Shown here: one piece after another, positions 26,381 through 33,808 of the stretch
Layout of the letters: each line of letters begins with the position of its first letter
Numbering within the stretch: position 1 is the first letter of the stretch
From: Synergistaceae bacterium UBA6101
GTDB lineage: Bacteria; Synergistota; Synergistia; Synergistales; Synergistaceae
Assembly: GCA_002428495.1 (NCBI GenBank)
Contig: DIWR01000002.1
Coordinates: 1 to 61,615 of the forward strand
DNA length: 61,615 nucleotides
Direction: 5' to 3'
Program-made: the position numbers and the translations under genes
Notes under the pieces: generated by a model
Told to the model about the DNA's origin: nothing
Databases searched by the model: none
Seen by the model: only the letters and a program-made list of their open reading frames with translations

Positions 26381-27257
26381 TCTTTACATTCAATTCTTTT
26401 TCGATAGTATCTATGATGATCTTCCTGAGGTCATGATCCTGAAGGGCCTTTATGATGGTCGCTTTGATCCAGCCATCCCTTACGCCGCAGTCCAGTCTTC
26501 TTCCCTTATATAAAAGCGCATAGACAGGCTCTTCTTCCAGCATCGAAGCAATCGCGTCAGTAAGCTGGTATTCGCTTCCCCTGCCCCTCTTTATGCTCTT
26601 GAGGTGCTTGAAGATAGAAGGTGAAAGTACATATCTTCCCATTATTGCCAGGTTTGACGGAGCATCATCCGGATCTGGCTTCTCAACGAGACCCTTAACC
26701 CTGTAAACTCCCGGTTCCACCTCTTCTGCATCGACTATCCCATACCTGGAAGTTTCTTCTTTATCAACTTCCTCGAGACTCAAAACTGAACCGCTATATC
26801 TCTCTCTTGCTGATTCAAGCTGGGCAAGCACTGTGGGCTCGGCTATCAATACATCATCCGGAAGCAAAAGTCCAAAGTATTCATTTTTGCAGAATTCTTC
26901 CGCGCAAAGCACCGCATGGCCAAGTCCAAGAGGTTTTTCCTGAAGGGTGTAATGAAAATCGGCAAGTTCAGGTATCTTTTTCAATTGTTCAGCAAGGTCA
27001 CCCTTGCCTGTTTTGATAAGGTGTTCCTCAAGCTCCGGGGAATGCTGGAAATACTGAAAAATAGTTTCCTTTCCGGTACCTGTGACGAAAATTATTTCTT
27101 TGCATCCCGATGCTACCGCCTCATCTACTCCATAATGGATAAGCGGCCTGTCTATAAGAGGCATCATCTCTTTAGGGATGTCCTTTGTTACCGGCAGAAA
27201 TCTCGTGCCAAGTCCGGCAACCGGGAAGACGGCCTTTCTGATGTGATGGAATGTCAT
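26376..27257 (-). CDS. galU: UTP--glucose-1-phosphate uridylyltransferase
   Basis: Makes UDP-glucose for envelope polysaccharides. The nucleotidyltransferase signature is KAVFPVAGLGTRFLPVTKDIPKEMMPLIDRP, with LLLPDDVLI and LVEKPDPDDAPSNLAIMGRY. At 293 aa it is the usual GalU length. Its ATG directly follows the glmM stop codon, so the two sugar-phosphate genes are coupled. Confidence 0.96.
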   Translation of the reverse strand: MTFHHIRKAVFPVAGLGTRFLPVTKDIPKEMMPLIDRPLIHYGVDEAVASGCKEIIFVTGTGKETIFQYFQHSPELEEHLIKTGKGDLAEQLKKIPELADFHYTLQEKPLGLGHAVLCAEEFCKNEYFGLLLPDDVLIAEPTVLAQLESARERYSGSVLSLEEVDKEETSRYGIVDAEEVEPGVYRVKGLVEKPDPDDAPSNLAIMGRYVLSPSIFKHLKSIKRGRGSEYQLTDAIASMLEEEPVYALLYKGRRLDCGVRDGWIKATIIKALQDHDLRKIIIDTIEKELNVKI

Positions 27258-28628
27258 TTAATCACCCCCTGTACATGCTATTTCAAGTATAGTATTTTCA
27301 AGCATGTCCGCTGTAGCATTCATTAGATCGTGGTCCCTCGACTCAACAAATATTCTTATGAGAGGTTCGGTGCCTGATTGACGCAGGAGCATCCTTCCCT
27401 TACCTTCAAGCTCATTCATCGCAATTTTTTCAGCTTCTTTAAGCCTGGAACTGCCCAAAACCAAGTCTTTGTTTTCAATCCTGAGATTTCTGAGTACCTG
27501 CGGGTATCTGTCGAATCGGTCAGAGAGTGTGGATATGTCTTCACCCAGATCAGAGATCGCTCTGAGAAACAAGAGGCCTGAACATAACCCATCTCCGGTG
27601 TTTGCAAAGTCAAGTGCGATCAGGTGACCGGACTGTTCCCCACCAACTCGGCTTTTTTTCTTGCGCATCGTGTCAAGGACATATCTGTCACCTACACCGC
27701 ACCTGAAAACCTTTATGCCATCTTTCCTGAGCAGATCCTCAAGCACCATGTTGCTCATGACAGTAGCTACAACGCCGGAACCAAGAGTCCCCTTCATCGA
27801 AAGCCAGCGTCCTATCACCCAGAGCATGATGTCACCATCGATTATCCTGCCCTTTCCGTCGCACATCAGCACTCTGTCTGTGTCGCCGTCGTAAGCTATG
27901 CCTATGTCTGCCTTTTTATCTATGGTTTTTCCCCTGAGAAAACCCATATTTGTGACCCCAACGCCAAAATTTATATTTAAACCATCAGGTTCGTTGGCGA
28001 AAATCGAGACTGTGCCCTTCCATCTCTTAAACAGCGGTTTCACCAGCGCTGAAGCGGCACCGTTGGCAGCATCGATCACGATCGAATATTCTCTGTTTTC
28101 GACCTTATCCATGATGCCAATGAGGAATTTCAGGTAATCATCCGTCAGGCCGGGGGCGTTAGTGATCCTGCCTATGCTCCCATGGACCGGCCTCTCTATT
28201 TCTTCTTTCTCATCGAAAAGAGATTCTATTTCCAGTTCCTCTTCGTCAGAGAGTTTGAAACCTTCTCCGTCAAGAAATTTAATGCCGTTATATTCTGCCG
28301 GATTATGGGAAGCGCTTATGACAGCCCCTCCGTCAAAATCGCCGACTGCGACGGAATAACTTACTCCTGGAGTCGGGATCTCACCTATAGTATAAACATC
28401 CCCTCCTGCTGATGTTATTCCCGCACACAGCGCATATTCGATCATATGTCCGGAATAGCGGGTATCTCTGCCAACCGCGATCTTAGGCTTAGAATTGCCT
28501 TTTTTCAAAAGAAAAAGCGTAAATGCTCTTCCCAGTTTCATCGCCGATTCAGGTTTCATCATCCCCCTGTTTGCGATATCCCTGACACCGTCTGTTCCAA
28601 ACATGCGTCTTACTTTTGTATTTTTCAA
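27258..28628 (-). CDS. glmM: Phosphoglucosamine mutase
   Basis: Converts GlcN-6-P to GlcN-1-P, feeding glmU. Motifs in order: FGTDGVRDIAN, the phosphoserine loop ISASHNPAEYNGIKF, metal-binding DGDTDR, GEQSGHLI and the phosphate-binding RQSGTEPLIRIFVES. At 456 aa it is normal. The start is TTG at 28628 with AAGGGGTGG upstream. It follows dacA and cdaR on the same strand, the classical c-di-AMP/GlmM arrangement, but repeat element E4 (about 685 bp) now lies between cdaR and glmM. Confidence 0.97.
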   Translation of the reverse strand: MKNTKVRRMFGTDGVRDIANRGMMKPESAMKLGRAFTLFLLKKGNSKPKIAVGRDTRYSGHMIEYALCAGITSAGGDVYTIGEIPTPGVSYSVAVGDFDGGAVISASHNPAEYNGIKFLDGEGFKLSDEEELEIESLFDEKEEIERPVHGSIGRITNAPGLTDDYLKFLIGIMDKVENREYSIVIDAANGAASALVKPLFKRWKGTVSIFANEPDGLNINFGVGVTNMGFLRGKTIDKKADIGIAYDGDTDRVLMCDGKGRIIDGDIMLWVIGRWLSMKGTLGSGVVATVMSNMVLEDLLRKDGIKVFRCGVGDRYVLDTMRKKKSRVGGEQSGHLIALDFANTGDGLCSGLLFLRAISDLGEDISTLSDRFDRYPQVLRNLRIENKDLVLGSSRLKEAEKIAMNELEGKGRMLLRQSGTEPLIRIFVESRDHDLMNATADMLENTILEIACTGGD

Positions 28629-28645
28629 TTAAGCCACCCCTTGAA

Positions 28646-29330
28646 TAACGTTTGTGAAGCAGTTATTAAAAAACATCACTGAGCTGTCGTAAAACCTTAA
28701 AAATCTATACCGAGCCTTCCCCGTGTGCCTCTTACTTTGTCATCCCAGATGGGTTCTCTCTTCGTCGTCCCCGAGTGTTTCTATCGGGGATCCAGATGGG
28801 TTCTCTCTTCGTCGTCCCCGAGTGTTTCTATCGGGGATCCAGTGTCTTTTGTTTTGACTTCCTACAAAAGCGGCTGAGCGGTGATAAAGACTTGCAAGGA
28901 ATTGGCAAGCAGTCGTGAAAACTTAAAAATATTTAAACCTAAGCCGCTGGATCCCCGATCTCGGAAAGCACTCGAAATAGTTCGAATGCTAAGGAGTTTT
29001 TAAATGTTTCCTTAACAGGAAACGGCATTCTCCTGATAAGAAGCGTCCGGGGATGACGGTATTTTTGATTCCCATATTATGATTTAATTCACCGCGACCG
29101 GTCTTGTCGCAAATTCTCCGCAATGCGAAGCGAATTCTCCGCGGCTTGAAAAGCCGCAAATTCCCCGGCGGATACACTCCCCGCCTGTTTTTACGACCGC
29201 TCGGCTATTGCTCAGCCGATTTTCACAACCGCTTGCCTATTGCTTGCCAACGCTTGCCAATCGCTTGCCCGCACTTACAATAGCTTCACCATTGCTTCAC
29301 GGCAATAAGATCGCTGCTTCACAATCGTTA
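28646..29330. repeat. Pseudo-palindromic intergenic element E4 (about 685 bp)
   Basis: Ends are inverted repeats: TAACGTTTGTGAAGCAG (28646-28662) and the complement of TAACGATTGTGAAGCAG (29314-29330), 16 of 17 matching. Inside are two copies of the CGTCGTCCCCGAG...CGGGGATCCAG core in an exact tandem duplication, then a CGCTGGATCCCCGATCTCGG...GGGGATGACGG core. Next come hairpin units with ATTCTCCGC linkers (29110-29165), and a right arm of GCTTGCC words at 29231, 29242, 29252 and 29263 and GCTTCAC at 29283 and 29294. It lies between cdaR and glmM. No gene was found in it. Confidence 0.78.
28745..28838. repeat. Exact 47-bp tandem duplication inside E4
   Basis: Two head-to-tail copies, 28745-28791 and 28792-28838, with no mismatches. 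Each contains the CGTCGTCCCCGAG...CGGGGAT palindromic core and the linker GATGGGTTCTCTCTT. Perfect identity in otherwise degenerate DNA indicates a recent slippage or unequal-exchange event. Confidence 0.9.
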
Positions 29331-29337
29331 CATGTCT

Positions 29338-30648
29338 TTAATCGACCACTGTTACTGTTACCTGTTCCGGCTCTATCCTCAGGACTTTAAAATTGGATCC
29401 GAGATTTTTCACGAGTACCGGCAGGTTAAGTTGCTTTGATACTATATTGGATACGTCTACATAAAGATCACAAGGGGCAGATCCGGAGTGAAGCGCGTCT
29501 ATATCAGCCTTTGTACCCTGGATAGTCAGCTTTACAGACTGCGGGGATATCTTCCATTCTTTTCCCTGGGCCGCGCCCTCGGTCATGACACCTACGTTGT
29601 TGTAAGTCTTCTCTGCAATTTTTTTCCGTATATATATTTCTACCCTTGCCCTGTCAGGACCGCTGATCTCAACCTCAGGCGTCATTTCAACGGGCTGGAG
29701 CGGAAGCATAAGGTTCAGATTCTGATCAAGCCCGGATATATCCACCGGCGGCAAAACAAGGGATGTCATCTTTTTCACAGTAGTACTCTTTCCCTTGATC
29801 GCTACGCTCTCGGGTATTACCCTCACAGAGTCGAGCTCATATCCTTCGGCCGGTGTTCCTACAACAGAGACCTCTACAGGAATACTCTCTCTCAGTATCT
29901 CGTTTTCGAGGTTGACGGTCACTCCCACCTGCTTCGGGGTAATGGTGATCCTGTCGGCGCTGCCCGAAGTGTTTGCAACTGTGACCGGAAGCATCACGCT
30001 TTCACCGTCCCTGACCTTCGGACCGGGGATCACCACCTCAATAGCCTGAACAGCAAGTACATCATTTTCTGGGCCGCTTATCACGGCCTCCTTTGGAAGG
30101 ATATTTAACGACGATATGACCATGCCATCCGGTAAATTTCCTTCTACCCTGTAAGAGATGGCCACTGTACGCTCTATATGCCTGTATATTTCAACATCTG
30201 CTGTTGATGGCTGCCAGCTTCTTAATCTTACGAAAGGAGGTGTGCTGATGTTGATCGGGAGGCTGTATTTCCCGGGCTGCAGCCCCTGAAGATCCACCCT
30301 CGCAGTAATGTCGGCCTGTTCCACTCTGGAAAGGGCATTTAGTCTTCCTGCAAGTCTTATTTCGACCTTCCTTGTGTTGTCGTACATTGAATAACCTCTC
30401 TGAAGGTTCAGGTATTCAATGCTTGCAGACATAGAACGGGTGCCGTCGCTGTTTCCGTCCCACGCCACAAAAGCCCAGAGCATGAGAGAGATCGCAAGGG
30501 AAACAGCAAAAAGTCCGAGGTTGGACCTAAGCCTTCCGGTCCCGCGTATATTTATCCAGCGATTAAGTCTTTCAGCATATTTTTTACCAATATCCTGCAT
30601 CTTCTGAACATCCTTAGGGCTGTCGCCGTTATTGATATCATTATTCAT
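29338..30648 (-). CDS. cdaR: YbbR-domain protein CdaR, regulator of the diadenylate cyclase
   Basis: Membrane-anchored protein that binds and modulates CdaA/DacA. One membrane segment (about residues 44-61 of the chosen start, LGLFAVSLAISLMLWAFVAW) is followed by roughly four extracytoplasmic YbbR beta repeats, each with a pattern like PEAVISGP, PESVAIKG or PQSVKLTIQG. A longer reading begins at 30678, but GGGGAG lies 9 nt before the ATG at 30648, which overlaps the dacA stop by 8 nt. About 436 aa. The family assignment is good; the regulatory role is from known homologues. Confidence 0.9.
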   Translation of the reverse strand: MNNDINNGDSPKDVQKMQDIGKKYAERLNRWINIRGTGRLRSNLGLFAVSLAISLMLWAFVAWDGNSDGTRSMSASIEYLNLQRGYSMYDNTRKVEIRLAGRLNALSRVEQADITARVDLQGLQPGKYSLPINISTPPFVRLRSWQPSTADVEIYRHIERTVAISYRVEGNLPDGMVISSLNILPKEAVISGPENDVLAVQAIEVVIPGPKVRDGESVMLPVTVANTSGSADRITITPKQVGVTVNLENEILRESIPVEVSVVGTPAEGYELDSVRVIPESVAIKGKSTTVKKMTSLVLPPVDISGLDQNLNLMLPLQPVEMTPEVEISGPDRARVEIYIRKKIAEKTYNNVGVMTEGAAQGKEWKISPQSVKLTIQGTKADIDALHSGSAPCDLYVDVSNIVSKQLNLPVLVKNLGSNFKVLRIEPEQVTVTVVD

Positions 30649-31468
30649 TGGGAACACTCCCCGGCCACTGCTGTACAATCTCTTCCCTCAGCCTGTCCAT
30701 AAAGTTGGAGCCTCTGCCTTCATAGCTGAAATAATGTCCGCAAATGCTTCTGAGCTGGGCCTCGCTCAATGGTTTTGAGAGCCGGCCGCCAACAGCTACT
30801 GTGATCTCTCCCCGTTCTTCGGAAACTGCTATCGCAAGGGCGTCAGACATCTCTGTAACACCTAGGGCAGCTCTGTGCCTTGTTCCGTACCATCTCGAAA
30901 TGTCTGTCTTTTCTGTGAGGGGCAAATAACAGCCTGCCGCGATGATATTATGCTGGTCAATAACTACTGCACCGTCATGGAGAGGCGTCCCCGGCCAGAA
31001 GATCGATACCATCAATTCCTCAGTTATGTCTGCCTTGAGAGAAACAGCGGTCCTCCAAACCTCTTTGAGGCTTGTGTTTCTCTGAAGTACACAAAGAGCT
31101 CCTATCCTCTGAGATTTGCAGTAAAGCATAGCCTTGGTGAGGTTATCGGCTTTTATGTCTACCATCTCTTCGTTGTTGTCAACTTTCCACAGGTGCCCCT
31201 TGCCAAGTTCTTCAAGCATGTGCCTCAGTTCGGGCTGGAACAGGATGGGGATTACAATAATGAAAGCACTCAAAAGTTTTCCTATCATCCATGAAAGGCT
31301 TCTCAGTTCAAGGACATTTGCAAGAGCACCTATCAGCCCTATGATCATTACACCTCTGATCAGCTGCATGGCACGGGTCCCGACCAGGAGCAAAAGAACT
31401 CTGTATATAATAAAGGCAACAATAAAAATATCAGGGATATCCTGCCAGCGTAAATCAAAAAACGGCAA
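30641..31468 (-). CDS. dacA: Diadenylate cyclase CdaA/DacA
   Basis: Makes cyclic-di-AMP from two ATP. Three N-terminal membrane helices (within the first 85 residues) precede the DAC domain, which shows the DGA motif (GTPLHDGAVVI) and the RHR motif (GTRHRAALGVTEMSDA). At about 275 aa it is typical. The gene can be read from GTG 31477, but that codon overlaps the AGGAGG site. TTG 31468 is 8 nt from it and is preferred. It overlaps cdaR. Confidence 0.95.
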   Translation of the reverse strand: MPFFDLRWQDIPDIFIVAFIIYRVLLLLVGTRAMQLIRGVMIIGLIGALANVLELRSLSWMIGKLLSAFIIVIPILFQPELRHMLEELGKGHLWKVDNNEEMVDIKADNLTKAMLYCKSQRIGALCVLQRNTSLKEVWRTAVSLKADITEELMVSIFWPGTPLHDGAVVIDQHNIIAAGCYLPLTEKTDISRWYGTRHRAALGVTEMSDALAIAVSEERGEITVAVGGRLSKPLSEAQLRSICGHYFSYEGRGSNFMDRLREEIVQQWPGSVPNE

Positions 31469-31496
31469 TGGTACCACCTCCTTTTACCGGGATCAC

Positions 31497-31610
31497 TTAC
31501 TGTTCCCTGAGTTTTATGAGGAACGCAGGATTTCCCTTATCTCCCATTCCCTCTTTGGGCGTTTCAGGCGTTGCCGGGACATTTTCGGATCTTATATCGT
31601 TTACCAGCAT
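31497..31610 (-). CDS. Possible 37-aa small protein upstream of dacA
   Basis: ATG 31610 to TAA 31497, reading MLVNDIRSEN... and ending in FLIKLREQ. An AGAGG lies about 11 nt upstream, and the stop is about 30 nt before dacA. Hydrophilic, no membrane segment, not recognised. It may be a leader peptide, a small gene, or chance. It overlaps another open frame that continues past the pyk stop, so coding status is unproven. Confidence 0.25.
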   Translation of the reverse strand: MLVNDIRSENVPATPETPKEGMGDKGNPAFLIKLREQ

Positions 31611-31758
31611 TGATCAAAGCCTCTTCACTTTTTTCTCGTGTATCGTCTGTCCCTGCAGGGTTTATCAGGCAAGAAGCATGAGACGCCACTTTTGTGACTG
31701 AGCTGGAACGGGTGACGAAGGCCTCCGGCAGTTGATATGTGAGATCCTGTAAGAGCCG
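31611..31758 (-). pseudogene. Non-genic stretch after pyk with a DAACS-like fragment
   Basis: In the same frame as pyk, the codons after its TAG stay open for about 63 codons (to about 31568) but have no start. The stretch includes AFVTRSSS, encoded by 25 bases (31698-31722) identical to a stretch of the symporter gene at 60402-60426, in the same reading phase. AFVTRSSS is the conserved serine-rich motif of that transporter family. Similarity does not clearly extend beyond it. A relic or small conversion tract is plausible. Confidence 0.3.
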
Positions 31759-33531
31759 CTACTGACCCCGCCCCAGATAAACAACGCCGCGTATCCCGTC
31801 AAGAGTAATTAACATACCGTCCTCGACCGCATCAAATATCCCGGAAACTCCAACAATTCCCGGGAGTCCCATATCTAAAGAGGCAACTGCGGTATGGCAC
31901 GAAAAACCGTCCTCTTCACTGACGACGCCTGCAGCCCTTTCCATGGAGGGGATAAACCCCCTGTCAGTTTTTCTTACGACCAGGATCGAACCCGGCGTTA
32001 CCTTCTCATTTGCTTCCTCGCAGTTTTCTGCTTTACAAACGACCCCTGTGACTTTTCTTTTTATAATAGAGAGGCCTTTTCCGATTATTTCTCCAACAGT
32101 ATATACCTGAACGAGGTTAGTACTGCCCGGAACTCCAAGTGGGATCCCAGATGTGAACACTACGTTATCCCCGCCTTTGATAAGCCCTTCTTCCTGGACT
32201 AATGAGAGAGAATTTGAAACAGATTCTTCAACATCTGTAGTGAATGGGCAAACCAGTGGGTATACTCCCCAGACAAGCGCCAGTTCACGCCATGTTGAAA
32301 ATGAGGGTGTCAGAGCAATGACCGGACAGTCAGGCCTGTATTTGCTCACCATCCTCGCTGTTGACCCGCTCCTCGTTAATGAAAGGATAGCAGCTGCGCA
32401 TACTGTTTCGGAAATATCCCGTGCAGCACGGCTTACAGCATCCGCTATCTCTCCGCAGTTGAAAAAGATCTTTGGTGTCCTTTGCCATTCCCTGAGATTT
32501 TCTTCTGTCCTCATCAATATTTTATTCATTATTTTTACTGATTCAACAGGATATTTGCCGCTTGCTGTTTCACCTGAAAGCATAACTGCATCTGCACCGT
32601 CTATTACTGCGTTGGCGACATCGCTTGCCTCTGCCCGCGTTGGCTTTGGGTTACGGATCATTGAATCAAGCATCTGAGTTGCGACTATAGCGGGCTTACC
32701 CTGTGAGCGGCATTTTTCGATTATCTCTTTCTGTACCATCGGGACATCCTCGGTGGGCATTTCTACACCAAGATCCCCCCTCGCAACCATTATTCCGTCA
32801 ACAACAGCAAGTATTTCATCTATATTTTCGACCGAATTCCTTGTCTCTATCTTTGCAATTATCTTTGATTCGCCCGAATTTTCCTCCAAAACTTTCCTCA
32901 CGCCAATGATATCTTTCTTTTCCCTGACAAATGAAACAGCTATATAGTCAACCTTGTGCTCAACGCCCCATCTGATGTCGCTTATATCCTTATCTGTAAG
33001 GGTCGGTACTGAAAGGTCAGCTCCCGGCACATTGACGCCCTTCTTTTCACCTAGTTCTCCGCCTACCAGAACACGGCATTTGATCGAGGCAGGGTCAAGG
33101 GCTTCAACTGACATAAGGATGGAACCGTCGTCTATAAATATTTCCTGACCAACAGAGACCTCTTTATAGAGATCAGGATAATCTACATATACCCCATCTG
33201 CGTTACCCTCAACGGGCTCAAAGAAAAGATAGAATTCTTTGCCCGGTTCGATCAGTATCTTTTCATGATTCGGCAGCATACCGGTCCTGATCTCAGGGCC
33301 TTTTGTGTCGAGAAGTGTTGCGACTGGCCTGCGAAGTCTGGCTTCGACCTTGCGGACATTGTCTATGGTCCTTGCATGCGACGCGTGATCTCCGTGACTG
33401 AAGTTAAGACGAGCAACATTCATCCCCGAGTCCACAAGCTGCGTGATGATTTCCTCCTCCCAGCACGCCGGACCCATGGTGCAAATTATTTTAACTTTTC
33501 TCTCTAATCTTTTCATAATCGGTATATACAC
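31759..33531 (-). CDS. pyk: Pyruvate kinase with C-terminal PEP-utilising domain
   Basis: Converts PEP + ADP to pyruvate + ATP. The barrel shows KIICTMGPACW, ARLNFSHGDH, TLLDTKGPEIRTG, AKIETRNSVENIDEI and MVARGDLGVE (active-site region). After the regulatory C-domain there is an extra domain of about 100 residues (about 480-590; GSILVVRKTD...GFSCHTAVASLDMGLPGIVG) homologous to the phosphohistidine domain of PPDK. This explains the 590-aa length, as in Bacillus-type enzymes. The start could be GTG 33531 or the in-frame ATG five codons in. It directly follows mtrB. Confidence 0.95.
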   Translation of the reverse strand: MYIPIMKRLERKVKIICTMGPACWEEEIITQLVDSGMNVARLNFSHGDHASHARTIDNVRKVEARLRRPVATLLDTKGPEIRTGMLPNHEKILIEPGKEFYLFFEPVEGNADGVYVDYPDLYKEVSVGQEIFIDDGSILMSVEALDPASIKCRVLVGGELGEKKGVNVPGADLSVPTLTDKDISDIRWGVEHKVDYIAVSFVREKKDIIGVRKVLEENSGESKIIAKIETRNSVENIDEILAVVDGIMVARGDLGVEMPTEDVPMVQKEIIEKCRSQGKPAIVATQMLDSMIRNPKPTRAEASDVANAVIDGADAVMLSGETASGKYPVESVKIMNKILMRTEENLREWQRTPKIFFNCGEIADAVSRAARDISETVCAAAILSLTRSGSTARMVSKYRPDCPVIALTPSFSTWRELALVWGVYPLVCPFTTDVEESVSNSLSLVQEEGLIKGGDNVVFTSGIPLGVPGSTNLVQVYTVGEIIGKGLSIIKRKVTGVVCKAENCEEANEKVTPGSILVVRKTDRGFIPSMERAAGVVSEEDGFSCHTAVASLDMGLPGIVGVSGIFDAVEDGMLITLDGIRGVVYLGRGQ

Positions 33532-33534
33532 CTT

Positions 33535-33777
33535 TTACTTTCCGCTCTTGATCTCACCGTGTTTTGTCAATATAGTGGCAGAGCCTCTTATTTTCATTGC
33601 CGATATGTGTTCAGTAAACTGGGCGATCCATACTTCCCCTTCGTCAAGCTTCTCAGTGTGGAGAAACCTGTTCTCGGCACCTCTCGTTACACCTATGACT
33701 GTAACTCCGTTCTCAAGCGCTTTCACCGCGATATAGTCTCCGCCGGTGAGGCGTCCTTCGCTCTCGCTCTGAGGCAT
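33535..33777 (-). CDS. mtrB: TRAP: trp RNA-binding attenuation protein
   Basis: The 80-aa protein aligns along its length with Bacillus MtrB from memory: DYIAVKALENGVTVIGVTRG, EKLDEGEVWIAQFTEHTSA-like, and KIRGSATILTKHGEIKS. TRAP forms an 11-mer ring that, when loaded with tryptophan, binds about 11 (G/U)AG triplets in trp leader RNA. The Lys/Lys/Arg that contact RNA bases (the K of EKLDEGE, and K and R of MKIRG) are kept, as are the residues around the Trp pocket. GAGGAGAGG precedes ATG 33777. It lies between dnaE and pyk, away from any trp gene in this window. Confidence 0.93.
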   Translation of the reverse strand: MPQSESEGRLTGGDYIAVKALENGVTVIGVTRGAENRFLHTEKLDEGEVWIAQFTEHISAMKIRGSATILTKHGEIKSGK

Positions 33778-33808
33778 GAAGACCTCTCCTCTCGTCTGCT
33801 TTTGTTCG

